The notes under the pieces: model-generated | What the model was told of the DNA's origin: nothing | The model's database searches: none | Seen by the model: only the letters and a program-made list of their open reading frames with translations | DNA from: Caldifarciminota bacterium | GTDB lineage: Bacteria; Hydrothermota; Tepidihabitantia; SM23-42 | Reading direction: 5' to 3' | Length of the DNA: 38,389 nucleotides | Assembly: GCA_020355325.1 (NCBI GenBank) | Contig: CP070664.1 | Location: forward strand, 2,103,129-2,141,517 | Position numbers and translations under genes: made by a program | In this document: positions 31,547 through 38,389 of the stretch, in pieces | How the letters are laid out: each line of letters starts with the position of its first letter | How positions within the stretch are numbered: the stretch's first letter is position 1

Positions 31547-32463
31547 GCTTTCTGTACGGACCCGAAGGTATCTATTCTGTCCTTAATGACCCGTGTTATC
31601 ATGTCACGGGCATAGCCGGTAATCACTCTCGGGTCAAAATCCTTTCTGTTTTGCGCCAGATATTGCCTCAACCCGGCAGTAAAGGCAATTCTCACATCAG
31701 TATCGGTATTTATTTTTGATATACCATGCTGAACTGCTTTTTTAATTAAAACGTCAGGAACACCGCGGGCATGTTCGAGTGCACCGCCGAATTTGTTTAT
31801 TCGGTTAATCCATTTCGCCTTCACTCCTGAGGCACCATGCAGCACGAGGGGTATTTTTACCTCGCGTGCGATCTCTTTCAGAATATCGATTCGCAATCTT
31901 GGCTTTCCCTTAAATTTGTATGCACCATGCGACGTGCCAATTGCCACGGCCAAGGCATCACACCCTGACTCTTCGGCAAATCGCCTTGCCTCATCAGGAT
32001 CAGTATAGATCGCCTCAGTCTTCCTAACCTTTCTATCGTCTTCAATACCAGCGAGTCTTCCAATTTCTGCTTCGACAGTAACACCCCGTTTGTGTGCATA
32101 CCGAACGACTTCTCTTGTCAGCTTGACATTTTCATGAAACGGTAGATGTGAGGCATCGATCATCACCGACGTATAATTATATTTTATACACTCTCTGACA
32201 ATATCGAATGATGAGCCGTGGTCAAGGTGTAGTACGACCGGTACGGTCGCCCTCTTCGCCATTCCGATAATAATCTGGGAAACACTTTCAATGCCAGCGT
32301 ATCGTATCGCTTTCTCACTCGTTGCAATAATGACTGGTGAGTTCAGTTCCTCGGCTGCCTTGATAATTGCCTGAGTAATTTCAAGATTGGATGTATTGAA
32401 TGCACCCACCGCATAGCGCCTTTTTCGCGCCTTCGGTAACACACTCTTTAAATTCACAAGCAT
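31543..32463 (-). CDS. fba: Class II fructose-bisphosphate aldolase
   Basis: A 306-aa zinc-dependent aldolase. Markers: 'AVGAFNTSNLEITQAI', 'VVLHLDHGSSFDIV' (catalytic Asp and Zn His), 'SVMIDASHLPFHENV', 'VEAEIGRLAG', 'AIGTSHGAYKFKG' (Zn His), 'PLVLHGASGV' (Zn His and phosphate loop) and 'KINTDTDVRIAFT'. It cleaves fructose-1,6-bisphosphate to triose phosphates; a tagatose or related substrate cannot be excluded by eye. ATG 32463 has GGAGG 7 bp upstream. It is the first gene of the fba-apbE-amrS operon; all junctions are ATGA overlaps. Confidence 0.93.
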   Translation of the reverse strand: MLVNLKSVLPKARKRRYAVGAFNTSNLEITQAIIKAAEELNSPVIIATSEKAIRYAGIESVSQIIIGMAKRATVPVVLHLDHGSSFDIVRECIKYNYTSVMIDASHLPFHENVKLTREVVRYAHKRGVTVEAEIGRLAGIEDDRKVRKTEAIYTDPDEARRFAEESGCDALAVAIGTSHGAYKFKGKPRLRIDILKEIAREVKIPLVLHGASGVKAKWINRINKFGGALEHARGVPDVLIKKAVQHGISKINTDTDVRIAFTAGLRQYLAQNRKDFDPRVITGYARDMITRVIKDRIDTFGSVQKA

Positions 32464-32492
32464 AATCGAGCCTCCATTTCTATTTTAATCAT

Positions 32493-32520
32493 AGTATAGT
32501 CCGATTTTTCGAAAAGTCGA
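32493..32520 (-). promoter_or_regulatory. Promoter of the fba-apbE-amrS operon
   Basis: TCGACT (32520-32515), 16-bp spacer and TATACT (32498-32493) on the minus strand, 29 bp before the fba start codon. Confidence 0.6.
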
Positions 32521-32564
32521 GTATTGAAAGAAAAATGTAACAAATGGCAGCAGGTCAAGTTTGT

Positions 32565-32600
32565 GTAATTAGATTGCTTCACTTTACTCGCAATGACAAA
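32565..32600. repeat. Dispersed-type intergenic repeat ('VIASK.KQSN' element)
   Basis: The stretch 'ATTGCTTCACTTTACTCGCA' followed by ATGACA resembles the widespread 'TGTCATTGCGAGCGAAGCGAAGCAATCT' class of genomic repeats, which when translated gives 'FVIASEAKQSN'. The minus strand here reads FVIASKVKQSN. Only one copy is in the window, so repetition cannot be shown here. Confidence 0.55.
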
Positions 32601-32644
32601 AAAATTTTCTCCGTTTCTCCCATTCTCCATATCACCATGTCTTT

Positions 32645-33349
32645 TTATCCCGGTGTGATCGCTGCAACCAGTGAATAAACGTTTTCTGCTCCTGCTTCTT
32701 TCAGCACACGCGCGCACTCATCAACCGTTGCTCCGGTTGTGAGAACATCGTCAACCAGGAGAATTCTTTTATGTCTTACTTCACCGCTTTTTAACGTAAA
32801 TGCATTCCGAACATTTTTACGTCGCTCGTGTTCATCTAAACGTGTCTGCGTTTTTGTATTTTTCACACGTGTCAAAACATCTGCAGTTCTGATATTACAG
32901 ATCTCGCTGATCTCTCGAGCCAGAAGCAAGGCCTGGTTGTACCCACGCCACAACTGTTTCCACCAAAAGAGTGGTACCGGAACAATAAGATCGGCCTGCT
33001 TCAGAAAAAAATCAAATCGCACAATGTCCGCCATCGCACGTCCACATAATGTAGCGAGAACCGTCAATCGACGATATTTGAGACTATGGATAATGTTGTC
33101 GGCCGGTGGGATAAAGAGCGTCCATGCACGGCCGTGGTCGATGTACATACCTTTTTTGCACAACCGACAGGTCTTTCCGCGTTTAACCGGACGTCCACAT
33201 ACCCGGCAGCGTGGAGCCTTGATTGTTGGTATCAAATCGAGACAGGTATGACATAGTAATCCGTTAGAAATTTCTTCACCGCAGTAGAGACACGTCCTGG
33301 GGAGTATGAAATCAAGAGCTGCTCGTGTGATATCAGAAAAAAATTTCAA
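32645..33349 (-). CDS. comF: ComF family phosphoribosyltransferase-like protein
   Basis: About 234 aa, usual ComF length. N-terminal zinc ribbons are clear: 'CLYCGEEISNGLLCHTC' and 'CRVCGRPVKRGKTCRLC'. The C-terminal PRTase domain has the PRPP loop 'ILLVDDVLTTGATVDEC' and 'RGYNQALLLAREIS'. ComF is linked to natural transformation and, in some bacteria, to replication restart. The start is uncertain: an ATG at 33487 would overlap lgt by 106 bp and add ~46 residues lacking family character, whereas TTG 33349 lies 33 nt after the lgt stop and gives MKFFSDITRAALDFILP. The ribosome site is weak in both cases. Confidence 0.88.
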   Translation of the reverse strand: MKFFSDITRAALDFILPRTCLYCGEEISNGLLCHTCLDLIPTIKAPRCRVCGRPVKRGKTCRLCKKGMYIDHGRAWTLFIPPADNIIHSLKYRRLTVLATLCGRAMADIVRFDFFLKQADLIVPVPLFWWKQLWRGYNQALLLAREISEICNIRTADVLTRVKNTKTQTRLDEHERRKNVRNAFTLKSGEVRHKRILLVDDVLTTGATVDECARVLKEAGAENVYSLVAAITPG

Positions 33350-33381
33350 ATATTTCTTTGACGAAACTGATGCATTAACGG

Positions 33382-34164
33382 CTACGGCGATGAAGGAATA
33401 TTTGTCGCTACACGTTTTGAATACGCCTTCCTCAAGATTACAAATCCAATGATGACTAAACCGATGGCGACGATTTGGTTTATCCAAAAATTTGCGCTGT
33501 CTTCGTAGTAACGAATAAAATCGATACCGAAACGAAAGCCACCAGAGAATATTAAATAGAGTGCAAAAACCTCGCCACGACGGTGTTGCCTGAAAAGAAT
33601 ATTCTTTAGAAAGAAAAAGAGCACGAGTCCAAAGAACGATGAATAGAGTTGCGTAGGATGGAGTGGCTGATCACCAACAGGAGAAGCTCCGGCAACACAA
33701 TGATCGGGAAATTCAATCGCCCATGGAAGCGTTGAAGGCGTCCCAAAGCAGCAACCATTTAAGAAACATCCAATACGGGTAAAGAATTGACCGAGTGCTA
33801 TCGCAGGAGCAACGAGGTCTCCAATCGGCAGTATCTCAATTTTTTCCTTCCGTAAATAGAACACAACCGCGAGAAAACCACCGATGAATCCGCCAAAGAA
33901 CATCATGCCACCTTCCCATATTCTGAAGATGCTGAGCAGATCATTCTCGTACTGTGACCAGTGAAAGATGATGTACAGAAGCCTTCCTCCAAGAAGGACG
34001 CCAATCATGAGGTAGAATGCTACATTCTCTATAATGATGGAGGAGATGTTGAATTTTTTTGCGTATCTCCTGGCAAACCAGAGGGCGAAGAGAAAAGAGA
34101 TGACGAGCATCAGGCCATACGAAGGGAGCGCAATGCCGTCGAATTGAATAAGGACTGGTCTCAC
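33382..34164 (-). CDS. lgt: Prolipoprotein diacylglyceryl transferase
   Basis: A 260-aa inner-membrane enzyme of normal length that transfers diacylglycerol to the lipobox Cys. Visible: 'PSYGLMLVISFLFALWFARR' (first TM), 'GGRLLYIIF', 'IWEGGMMFFGGFIGG', the Lgt signature 'FFTRIGCFLNGCCFGTPS' with the essential Arg and Asn, 'HPTQLYSS', and terminal 'RFGIDFIRYYED'. It supports the lipoproteins seen elsewhere in this window. The start overlaps the stop of the EF-G-like gene by 4 nt (ATGA), so translation is coupled. Confidence 0.96.
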   Translation of the reverse strand: MRPVLIQFDGIALPSYGLMLVISFLFALWFARRYAKKFNISSIIIENVAFYLMIGVLLGGRLLYIIFHWSQYENDLLSIFRIWEGGMMFFGGFIGGFLAVVFYLRKEKIEILPIGDLVAPAIALGQFFTRIGCFLNGCCFGTPSTLPWAIEFPDHCVAGASPVGDQPLHPTQLYSSFFGLVLFFFLKNILFRQHRRGEVFALYLIFSGGFRFGIDFIRYYEDSANFWINQIVAIGLVIIGFVILRKAYSKRVATNIPSSP

Positions 34165-36197
34165 TTATCAGCCTTTTTCAATTCTTCTACAATACGCTTC
34201 GTGATTTCTCTGGGCACCTCCTCATAATGGTGGAATTTCATATTAAAATAACCTCTCCCCTGAGTCATAGAACGGAGACTCGTTGAATACTTATACATCT
34301 CGGCTGCAGGCACGAGTGCCTTCACTTTCTGAATTTTTCCGACAGCCTCCATACCGACGATCTTGCCGCGCCGACTATTTAAATCACCAATGACGTCACC
34401 CATGAAGGTTTCAGGAACATATACTTCAACCTCATTAATGGGCTCGAGGAGTACGACATTTCCTTTTTCAGCACTTGACTTAATCGCCATGGACGCTGCG
34501 ATCTTGAAGGCAATATCAGAGGAGTCTACCGGATGGTATGAACCATCAAAGACAGTTACCTTCATATCGGTAAAAGGATAACCAGCGAGATAGCCCTGCT
34601 CTAATGCCTCCCGTACTCCCTTCTCAACCGACGGTATGTAGCGTGACGGAATCGCACCGCCAAAAATTTCTTCGGCAAACTCAATACCTGCTCCTCGCTC
34701 CAATGGTTCTACTCTCAGCCAGCAATCTCCATACTGACCGTGCCCCCCGGTTTGTTTCTTATACTTACCCTGCGCCTCGCTCTTTTTGGTAACCGTCTCA
34801 CGGTACTTTATTTTCGGCTTCGTCAGTTCGACACTGACACCATATTTTCTCTTGAGTCTTAACAATACAGTATCCAGGTGCAACTCACCGAGACCAGAGA
34901 TGATGAGTTGCTTTACCTCGGGGTCATAGGAAAATGTAAAGGTGGGATCCTCATCGTGCAGACGGGCAAGACCATTCGATATCTTCTCCTCATCGCCCAT
35001 CGCCTTCGGGACAACCGCCATCGAGATCGATGGCGCAGGAAAGTCAATTGCTGGCAGAATTCCTTTAATGTCGGCAGACGTAAGCGTATCACCGGTCTGG
35101 GTATTTTTCAGTTTCACAAAGCCGCCGATCATCCCGCTCGTCAGCTGGTTCACTTCTGTCTTGTCTTTTCCTTTGATTAAATATATCTGATTAACTTTCT
35201 CTTCGGTCGATTTCGTTGTATTATTCATTATATCACCACTCTGAACCTTACCGCTCATTACCTTCATGTAATTTATCTCACCGAGATGTGGCTCAACAAC
35301 CGTCTTGAAAACATACCCGACAAAAGGTGAATCGTCCTGCCGCTTCAGTTTCTTTCCATCAATCTCAAAATCCGGACGCATACGCGCCGCTGGTATAAAT
35401 TCGACAACGACATCGATGAGACTATTTATCCCGATAAGATCGAGTGCATCACCGGCAAGACAAATCGCAACGCTGCCGCTGGCGACACCTCGTTTCAACA
35501 CCTCAATGCATTCACTGAGTTCAATTTTTTCGCCCTCGACGTATTTATTCATCAATTTCTCATCAGTGTCTGCTGCAGCCTCGATCAGTCGATCCTGATA
35601 CTGAACCACCTTCTCTTTCAGCTCAGCAGGGATCTCTGCTTCCTTACCTTCTGCCATGAATGCCTTATTTTTTACAACGTCTGCAACACCACTGAATGTC
35701 CCTGCTTCACCAATAGGGATAGTGAATGGAACAATACCCTTCTTCGTGATTTCTTTTAGTGTCGAAAGTATATTGAAGTAATCTGCATTTTCTTTCTTTA
35801 GTTTATTTATAAAAAATATTACTGGTAATTTTTTCTTTTCGATCTCCTGGAGAAACCGTTCGGTTCCTACCTCAACGCCACTCGTTGCATCGATAACGAG
35901 CACTGCGCAGTCAATGGCTTCAATGCCGCTCAAGGCCTCACCGATAAAATCAGAATATCCTGGTGTATCAATGAGATTAATATTGAGCTCTTTATAAATA
36001 AACGTTGCTAATCCCAAATTGAGGCTAAACCCTCGATCGATTTCTTCTTGTTCGCAATCAAATACCGATGTTTTGTCACTCACCTTGCCAAATCTACTGT
36101 TCGCACCGGCAAGAAATAGGAATGCGTCGGCTATCGTTGTCTTTCCGCTGCTGGCATGCCCGAAAAGTCCAATGTTTCTGATTCCCATTACTGTCAT
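34161..36197 (-). CDS. EF-G-like translational GTPase (FusA2-type) with altered G4 motif
   Basis: A 678-aa protein with the five-domain EF-G plan. G1 GHASSGKTT (13-21), switch I 'EIDRGFSLNLGLATF', G3 DTPG (77-80), then G4 'FINKLKKEN' (N131-K134), where the Asp of NKxD is Lys. The C-terminal half shows 'GQYGDCWLRVEP' (domain IV) and 'EPINEVEVYVPETFMGDVIGDLNSRRGKI' (domain V), both EF-G hallmarks. It matches the short 'EF-G-like' paralogue group rather than housekeeping EF-G, and the usual rpsL-rpsG-tuf neighbours are absent. Function is unknown; ribosome binding is likely. A perfect AGGAGGTGAT precedes the ATG. It is the gene after V-ATPase subunit E, followed by lgt. Confidence 0.9.
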   Translation of the reverse strand: MTVMGIRNIGLFGHASSGKTTIADAFLFLAGANSRFGKVSDKTSVFDCEQEEIDRGFSLNLGLATFIYKELNINLIDTPGYSDFIGEALSGIEAIDCAVLVIDATSGVEVGTERFLQEIEKKKLPVIFFINKLKKENADYFNILSTLKEITKKGIVPFTIPIGEAGTFSGVADVVKNKAFMAEGKEAEIPAELKEKVVQYQDRLIEAAADTDEKLMNKYVEGEKIELSECIEVLKRGVASGSVAICLAGDALDLIGINSLIDVVVEFIPAARMRPDFEIDGKKLKRQDDSPFVGYVFKTVVEPHLGEINYMKVMSGKVQSGDIMNNTTKSTEEKVNQIYLIKGKDKTEVNQLTSGMIGGFVKLKNTQTGDTLTSADIKGILPAIDFPAPSISMAVVPKAMGDEEKISNGLARLHDEDPTFTFSYDPEVKQLIISGLGELHLDTVLLRLKRKYGVSVELTKPKIKYRETVTKKSEAQGKYKKQTGGHGQYGDCWLRVEPLERGAGIEFAEEIFGGAIPSRYIPSVEKGVREALEQGYLAGYPFTDMKVTVFDGSYHPVDSSDIAFKIAASMAIKSSAEKGNVVLLEPINEVEVYVPETFMGDVIGDLNSRRGKIVGMEAVGKIQKVKALVPAAEMYKYSTSLRSMTQGRGYFNMKFHHYEEVPREITKRIVEELKKADK

Positions 36198-36227
36198 GCA
36201 TCACCTCCTCAATGGATTAAGTAACAG

Positions 36228-36254
36228 AATTGAAATTGATGAACAATTTCAATT
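36228..36254. repeat. 11-bp inverted repeat between atpE and the EF-G-like gene
   Basis: AATTGAAATTG (36228-36238) and CAATTTCAATT (36244-36254) form a perfect AT-rich stem with a 5-nt loop. No T-run follows on the minus strand, so a weak attenuator, processing site or operator is more likely than a terminator. Confidence 0.5.
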
Positions 36255-36285
36255 TCGTTTAATGCTTGTCGGCTTACCACATCCT

Positions 36286-36849
36286 TTAATACAAAACTCG
36301 AGAAATGGCGATCGTAAGTTCGTCACCCAATAATTCACTTATGATGTCGAGTGAACCGAGGTAGGACGTTTTTCCTTTTTTTATAATCAAACCGCCACTG
36401 ATTTCGTTGTCTCCTTTCATTTTCAACCGGAGACCTTCTTTTTTTATATACTTTTCTAATTCAGCGCCGTAACGCTTCACATCCTGTTTGTTGATTAATA
36501 GTTCACCGTCTTTTTCTCCACTCTTGTTGATGAGTGTTTTTAGGAAATGAACGTATTCTTTATGCTCATGTATACTCTTCAAGGCATCTTCAATGATGTC
36601 ATCGATAAACGTGCGCATCTGTCGAACCATTTTTTTATTGAACTCCAACCGGTACTGTGAAAGGGCTCGCATAATTTCGTTCTCTTTTAATGCTGCAACA
36701 TCGGCCTCGATCTGGGTTTTTTTATCGGCTATTCGTTTTCCATATTCGGCGTTGATCTTCTTTGCTTCTTCTTTAAATCTATCGAGGATTTCCTGGGCCT
36801 CTTTTCTGGCATCCTCAAGTATTTTTTCACTAACCTTTTGTTGAGCCAT
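36286..36849 (-). CDS. atpE: V-type ATP synthase subunit E (peripheral stalk)
   Basis: A 187-aa protein. The N-terminal ~90 residues are a charged helix/coiled coil ('EKILEDARKEAQEILDRFKEEAKKI'-like pattern), and the C-terminal part is a globular alpha/beta domain ending 'DIISELLGDELTIAISRVLY', matching E/NtpE subunits. It forms the peripheral stalk with a G-like subunit. The start is 2 nt after the stop of subunit K. The segment K-E is the tail of the V-ATPase genes here; no A, B or D gene follows, so these must lie upstream (beyond the right edge) or elsewhere. Confidence 0.9.
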   Translation of the reverse strand: MAQQKVSEKILEDARKEAQEILDRFKEEAKKINAEYGKRIADKKTQIEADVAALKENEIMRALSQYRLEFNKKMVRQMRTFIDDIIEDALKSIHEHKEYVHFLKTLINKSGEKDGELLINKQDVKRYGAELEKYIKKEGLRLKMKGDNEISGGLIIKKGKTSYLGSLDIISELLGDELTIAISRVLY

Positions 36850-36851
36850 TT

Positions 36852-37331
36852 CTATAGTTTCATCAAAATAATAGCAATAATCGACACAATCAATCCTAAA
36901 ACTGCATACATCTCAACCAGAATTCCATAAATCATTGCTTTCGCAGCCTCCGTCGGTCTCTTCGCAACCATTTCAACGCCGGCGGTACAAACCTTCCCCT
37001 GCCATATCGCTGAGATTAAGCCTGCGATTGCTACAGGCATAGCGGCGAAGAAAATTTGCAGGCCCTGATACAGATTGAGCGGAACAACAGCTCCTCCAAG
37101 AACACCGATCTTTAAGAGAACCATAAAGGCACCGATAAATCCATAAAATCCTTGTGTACCAGGCAAAGCGACAAGGATTAACAGACTTCCAAATTTCTCC
37201 GGATCTTCACTCAATACACCATTCGCGGCCTGAGCAGCATAGCCAATTCCTATTGCAGAACCAACGCCTCCAAATATTGCGGCAAGAGCTCCTCCGGCAA
37301 TCGCTATCGCGAAGCCAAAAGACTGTTCCAT
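36852..37331 (-). CDS. atpK: V-type ATP synthase subunit K (membrane rotor proteolipid), Na+-type ligand set
   Basis: A 159-aa duplicated two-hairpin proteolipid with four transmembrane helices. The first half carries 'LPGTQGFYGF' and the second 'LVEMYAVLGLI'. The residues that bind Na+ in Enterococcus hirae NtpK (Leu61, Thr64, Gln65, Gln110, Glu139) have counterparts L56, T59, Q60, Q111 ('WQGKV') and E140. This is a strong hint that the rotor binds Na+ rather than H+, although the family prediction is not proof. One acidic site per 4-helix subunit is normal for V-type K. GGAGG precedes the ATG at 37331. Confidence 0.93.
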   Translation of the reverse strand: MEQSFGFAIAIAGGALAAIFGGVGSAIGIGYAAQAANGVLSEDPEKFGSLLILVALPGTQGFYGFIGAFMVLLKIGVLGGAVVPLNLYQGLQIFFAAMPVAIAGLISAIWQGKVCTAGVEMVAKRPTEAAKAMIYGILVEMYAVLGLIVSIIAIILMKL

Positions 37332-37339
37332 GTTGCCTC

Positions 37340-37407
37340 CTTTCTCGCTCCGCTGTATCAGCTACAGCAGAAACATCCGCCTGCCCCGCACGTGCTACGG
37401 CAGACAA
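37340..37407. repeat. GC-rich intergenic stretch between subunits I and K
   Basis: The 77-bp space between atpI and atpK is clearly more GC-rich than its surroundings and contains short inverted elements (GCTGTA...TACAGC near 37351-37368 and GCACGTGC near 37387). It resembles a small dispersed repeat, but no second copy is in the window. The ribosome site of subunit K (37336-37342) lies at its end. Confidence 0.4.
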
Positions 37408-37408
37408 G

Positions 37409-38389
37409 TTACTCTATCTCGACATACTTCGTTTCAAAGCCGAACGGCTTGAATGGTTTACTACCACCAGAATAAAATCTTCCAAAAAATTCAATATATT
37501 GTAAACGCATGGTGTGAATGAAACCACCTAAGCAGTTTATAACCATATTAAAGAGATGCCCTCCAATGAGGATCAGTATTGTGAAAACAATACCAACAAT
37601 CGGGATTTTAAGAACCATCCATGCAATAATATTGATTGCCATAGCAATAACACCGGTGACCATACCCAACGCCATGAGCCTCACGTAAGATAAGACCACG
37701 CTCAGGTAGGTCGATATTCCATACAGCCTATACAGTCCCCATGCAATCTTACCTAAAACCTTTTTTGCCTCTTTAAATCGTATTATTTCAATGATTAATA
37801 GTGGTAATCCAAAAACATAGAAAATATATGATGGCACTTGAATCGTGTACCGGAAATTGAAAAGTACACCCATGCCTATTTGTGTCACTGGATACCAGAT
37901 GAGCCATATGATCGCTGCCCACACGACTTGATCAATGAGGTTCACCCTTCCTTCCTGATGAGCAAACACGACTATGCCGACAATACACAACCACATGACA
38001 ATTTCAAGAATCACCTTTACCGCAGGCATTGTCCTAAAAACGGTAAAGTAGAGAATGAGTGAAGGCAAAAAGATAAGCCACGTAAGGTTGGCAAACACGG
38101 CCTCCCCATACGCACCGTTTTTCATGGAATCGACGATTTCGATCGCAATACCAAGCAGCATATGGATAAAACCTATACCAAGGGCGAGCCCGAGGAATAT
38201 CATAGGGTTAACGAGAGGATCGAATAACATCAGCGATTTTTTAAATCTGACTAAGGGCTCAAAGGCAATCTGTTCAAAGAGATTTCCAGCCCAGCCACCA
38301 ACCATGCTTCCAGTAAAGATGGTGATGAAACCACCGGCGAGAAGAATCCAAATGAGGCTCCTGTCACCCGCCACCCGTTTCAAGAGGTA
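37409..38389 (-). CDS. atpI: V-type ATP synthase subunit I (membrane stator), 5' part outside window
   Basis: The frame is open to the right edge, so this is the C-terminal membrane part (~326 codons) of a ~600-650-aa subunit. At least six transmembrane segments are visible: 'LIWILLAGGFITIFTGSMVGG', 'PMIFLGLALGIGFIHMLLGI', 'LTWLIFLPSLILYFTVF', 'GISTYLSVVLSYVRLMALGM' (with the conserved Arg used in ion translocation), 'VVLKIPIVGIVF' and 'LGGFIHTMRLQYIEFFGRFY'. The C-terminal 'LQYIEFFGRFYSGGSKPFKPF' is a family signature. TTG at 38383 is an internal Leu codon (the frame continues as ...YLLKRVAG), not a start. It forms the ion path with the K ring. Confidence 0.93.
   Translation of the reverse strand, partial: YLLKRVAGDRSLIWILLAGGFITIFTGSMVGGWAGNLFEQIAFEPLVRFKKSLMLFDPLVNPMIFLGLALGIGFIHMLLGIAIEIVDSMKNGAYGEAVFANLTWLIFLPSLILYFTVFRTMPAVKVILEIVMWLCIVGIVVFAHQEGRVNLIDQVVWAAIIWLIWYPVTQIGMGVLFNFRYTIQVPSYIFYVFGLPLLIIEIIRFKEAKKVLGKIAWGLYRLYGISTYLSVVLSYVRLMALGMVTGVIAMAINIIAWMVLKIPIVGIVFTILILIGGHLFNMVINCLGGFIHTMRLQYIEFFGRFYSGGSKPFKPFGFETKYVEIE

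Noticed and set aside
32454..32717. Minus-strand ORF of 87 codons overlapping the comF 3' end and the fba promoter
   Set aside because: Contains the translated repeat FVIASKVKQSN, overlaps fba and comF, and has no ribosome site.
33350..33487. N-terminal extension of comF to ATG 33487
   Set aside because: Would overlap lgt by over 100 bp; the extra ~46 residues lack ComF features. TTG 33349 fits the family length.
37207..37407. Minus-strand ORF 'MSAVARAGQAD...' overlapping subunit K
   Set aside because: Arises from the GC-rich intergenic stretch and the antiphase of atpK; subunit K has clear family motifs.
1..38389. tRNA, rRNA, CRISPR arrays, insertion sequences and phage genes
   Set aside because: Looked for T-loop/anticodon patterns, spaced repeats, transposase motifs and integrases; none could be supported in this window.

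Overview
The window looks like a chromosomal segment of a didermic (Gram-negative type) bacterium. It encodes several outer-membrane beta-barrels, a TonB-dependent receptor, lipoproteins plus the lipoprotein enzyme Lgt, an OmpA-type peptidoglycan anchor, and a C25 (gingipain-like) peptidase whose C-terminus resembles a type IX secretion sorting domain. Together with a bacterial V-type ATPase, an AmrS radical-SAM enzyme and lipoproteins built of 'DGGYIIAGYT' repeats, this suggests an uncultured lineage near the Fibrobacteres-Chlorobi-Bacteroidetes side of the tree, for example a WOR-3/Stahlbacteria-type candidate phylum. That placement is inference from gene content; no rRNA or tRNA gene is visible.

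Layout, left. Positions 1-560 (minus) hold the N-terminal part of an NAD(P)HX epimerase. A divergent promoter pair separates it from a plus-strand run: homoserine dehydrogenase, small beta-barrel, DipZ-like thioredoxin, cupin, OmpA-like lipoprotein. Beyond a 32-bp perfect palindrome comes a secreted aspartyl-protease/PDZ protein. A minus-strand block follows: a barrel protein, the C25 peptidase preceded by an untabulated 51-codon ORF that is translationally coupled to it, and the SAM-cycle pair ahcY and metK.

Layout, centre. On the plus strand are a TonB-dependent receptor, an ARPP-1 family protein, and an unusual 845-residue fusion of a complete Ser/Thr protein kinase with a UvrD-type helicase. 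Two lipoproteins follow; one is a probable seven-bladed propeller. A minus-strand group encodes a DedA protein, a helix-hairpin-helix/barrel protein, a second barrel and an NfeD-type membrane protease. Divergent from nfeD is a tiny, extremely Lys/Arg-rich protein gene (31-32 aa) with its own consensus promoter and strong terminator. Then come an orphan HepT-like protein, a prepilin peptidase and miaA.

Layout, right (minus strand). An aldehyde dehydrogenase and a DUF4321-like membrane protein are followed by the tightly overlapping fba-apbE-amrS operon. Upstream of these lie comF, lgt, an EF-G-like GTPase with a changed G4 motif, and V-ATPase subunits E, K and I (I is cut by the window edge). 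The K subunit carries residues matching the Na+ site of Enterococcus NtpK.

Regulation. Promoters here are easy to read: eleven matches to TTGACA/TATAAT, ten with a 16-bp spacer. In four cases (nnrE, nfeD, the HepT-like gene, the aldehyde dehydrogenase) the -10 box ends only 5-8 bp before the start codon and there is no Shine-Dalgarno sequence, which points to leaderless mRNAs. Other genes have strong SD sequences, so both initiation modes seem to coexist. The most interesting content is the kinase-helicase fusion next to ARPP-1, the leaderless gene set, the basic mini-protein and the coupled small ORF.
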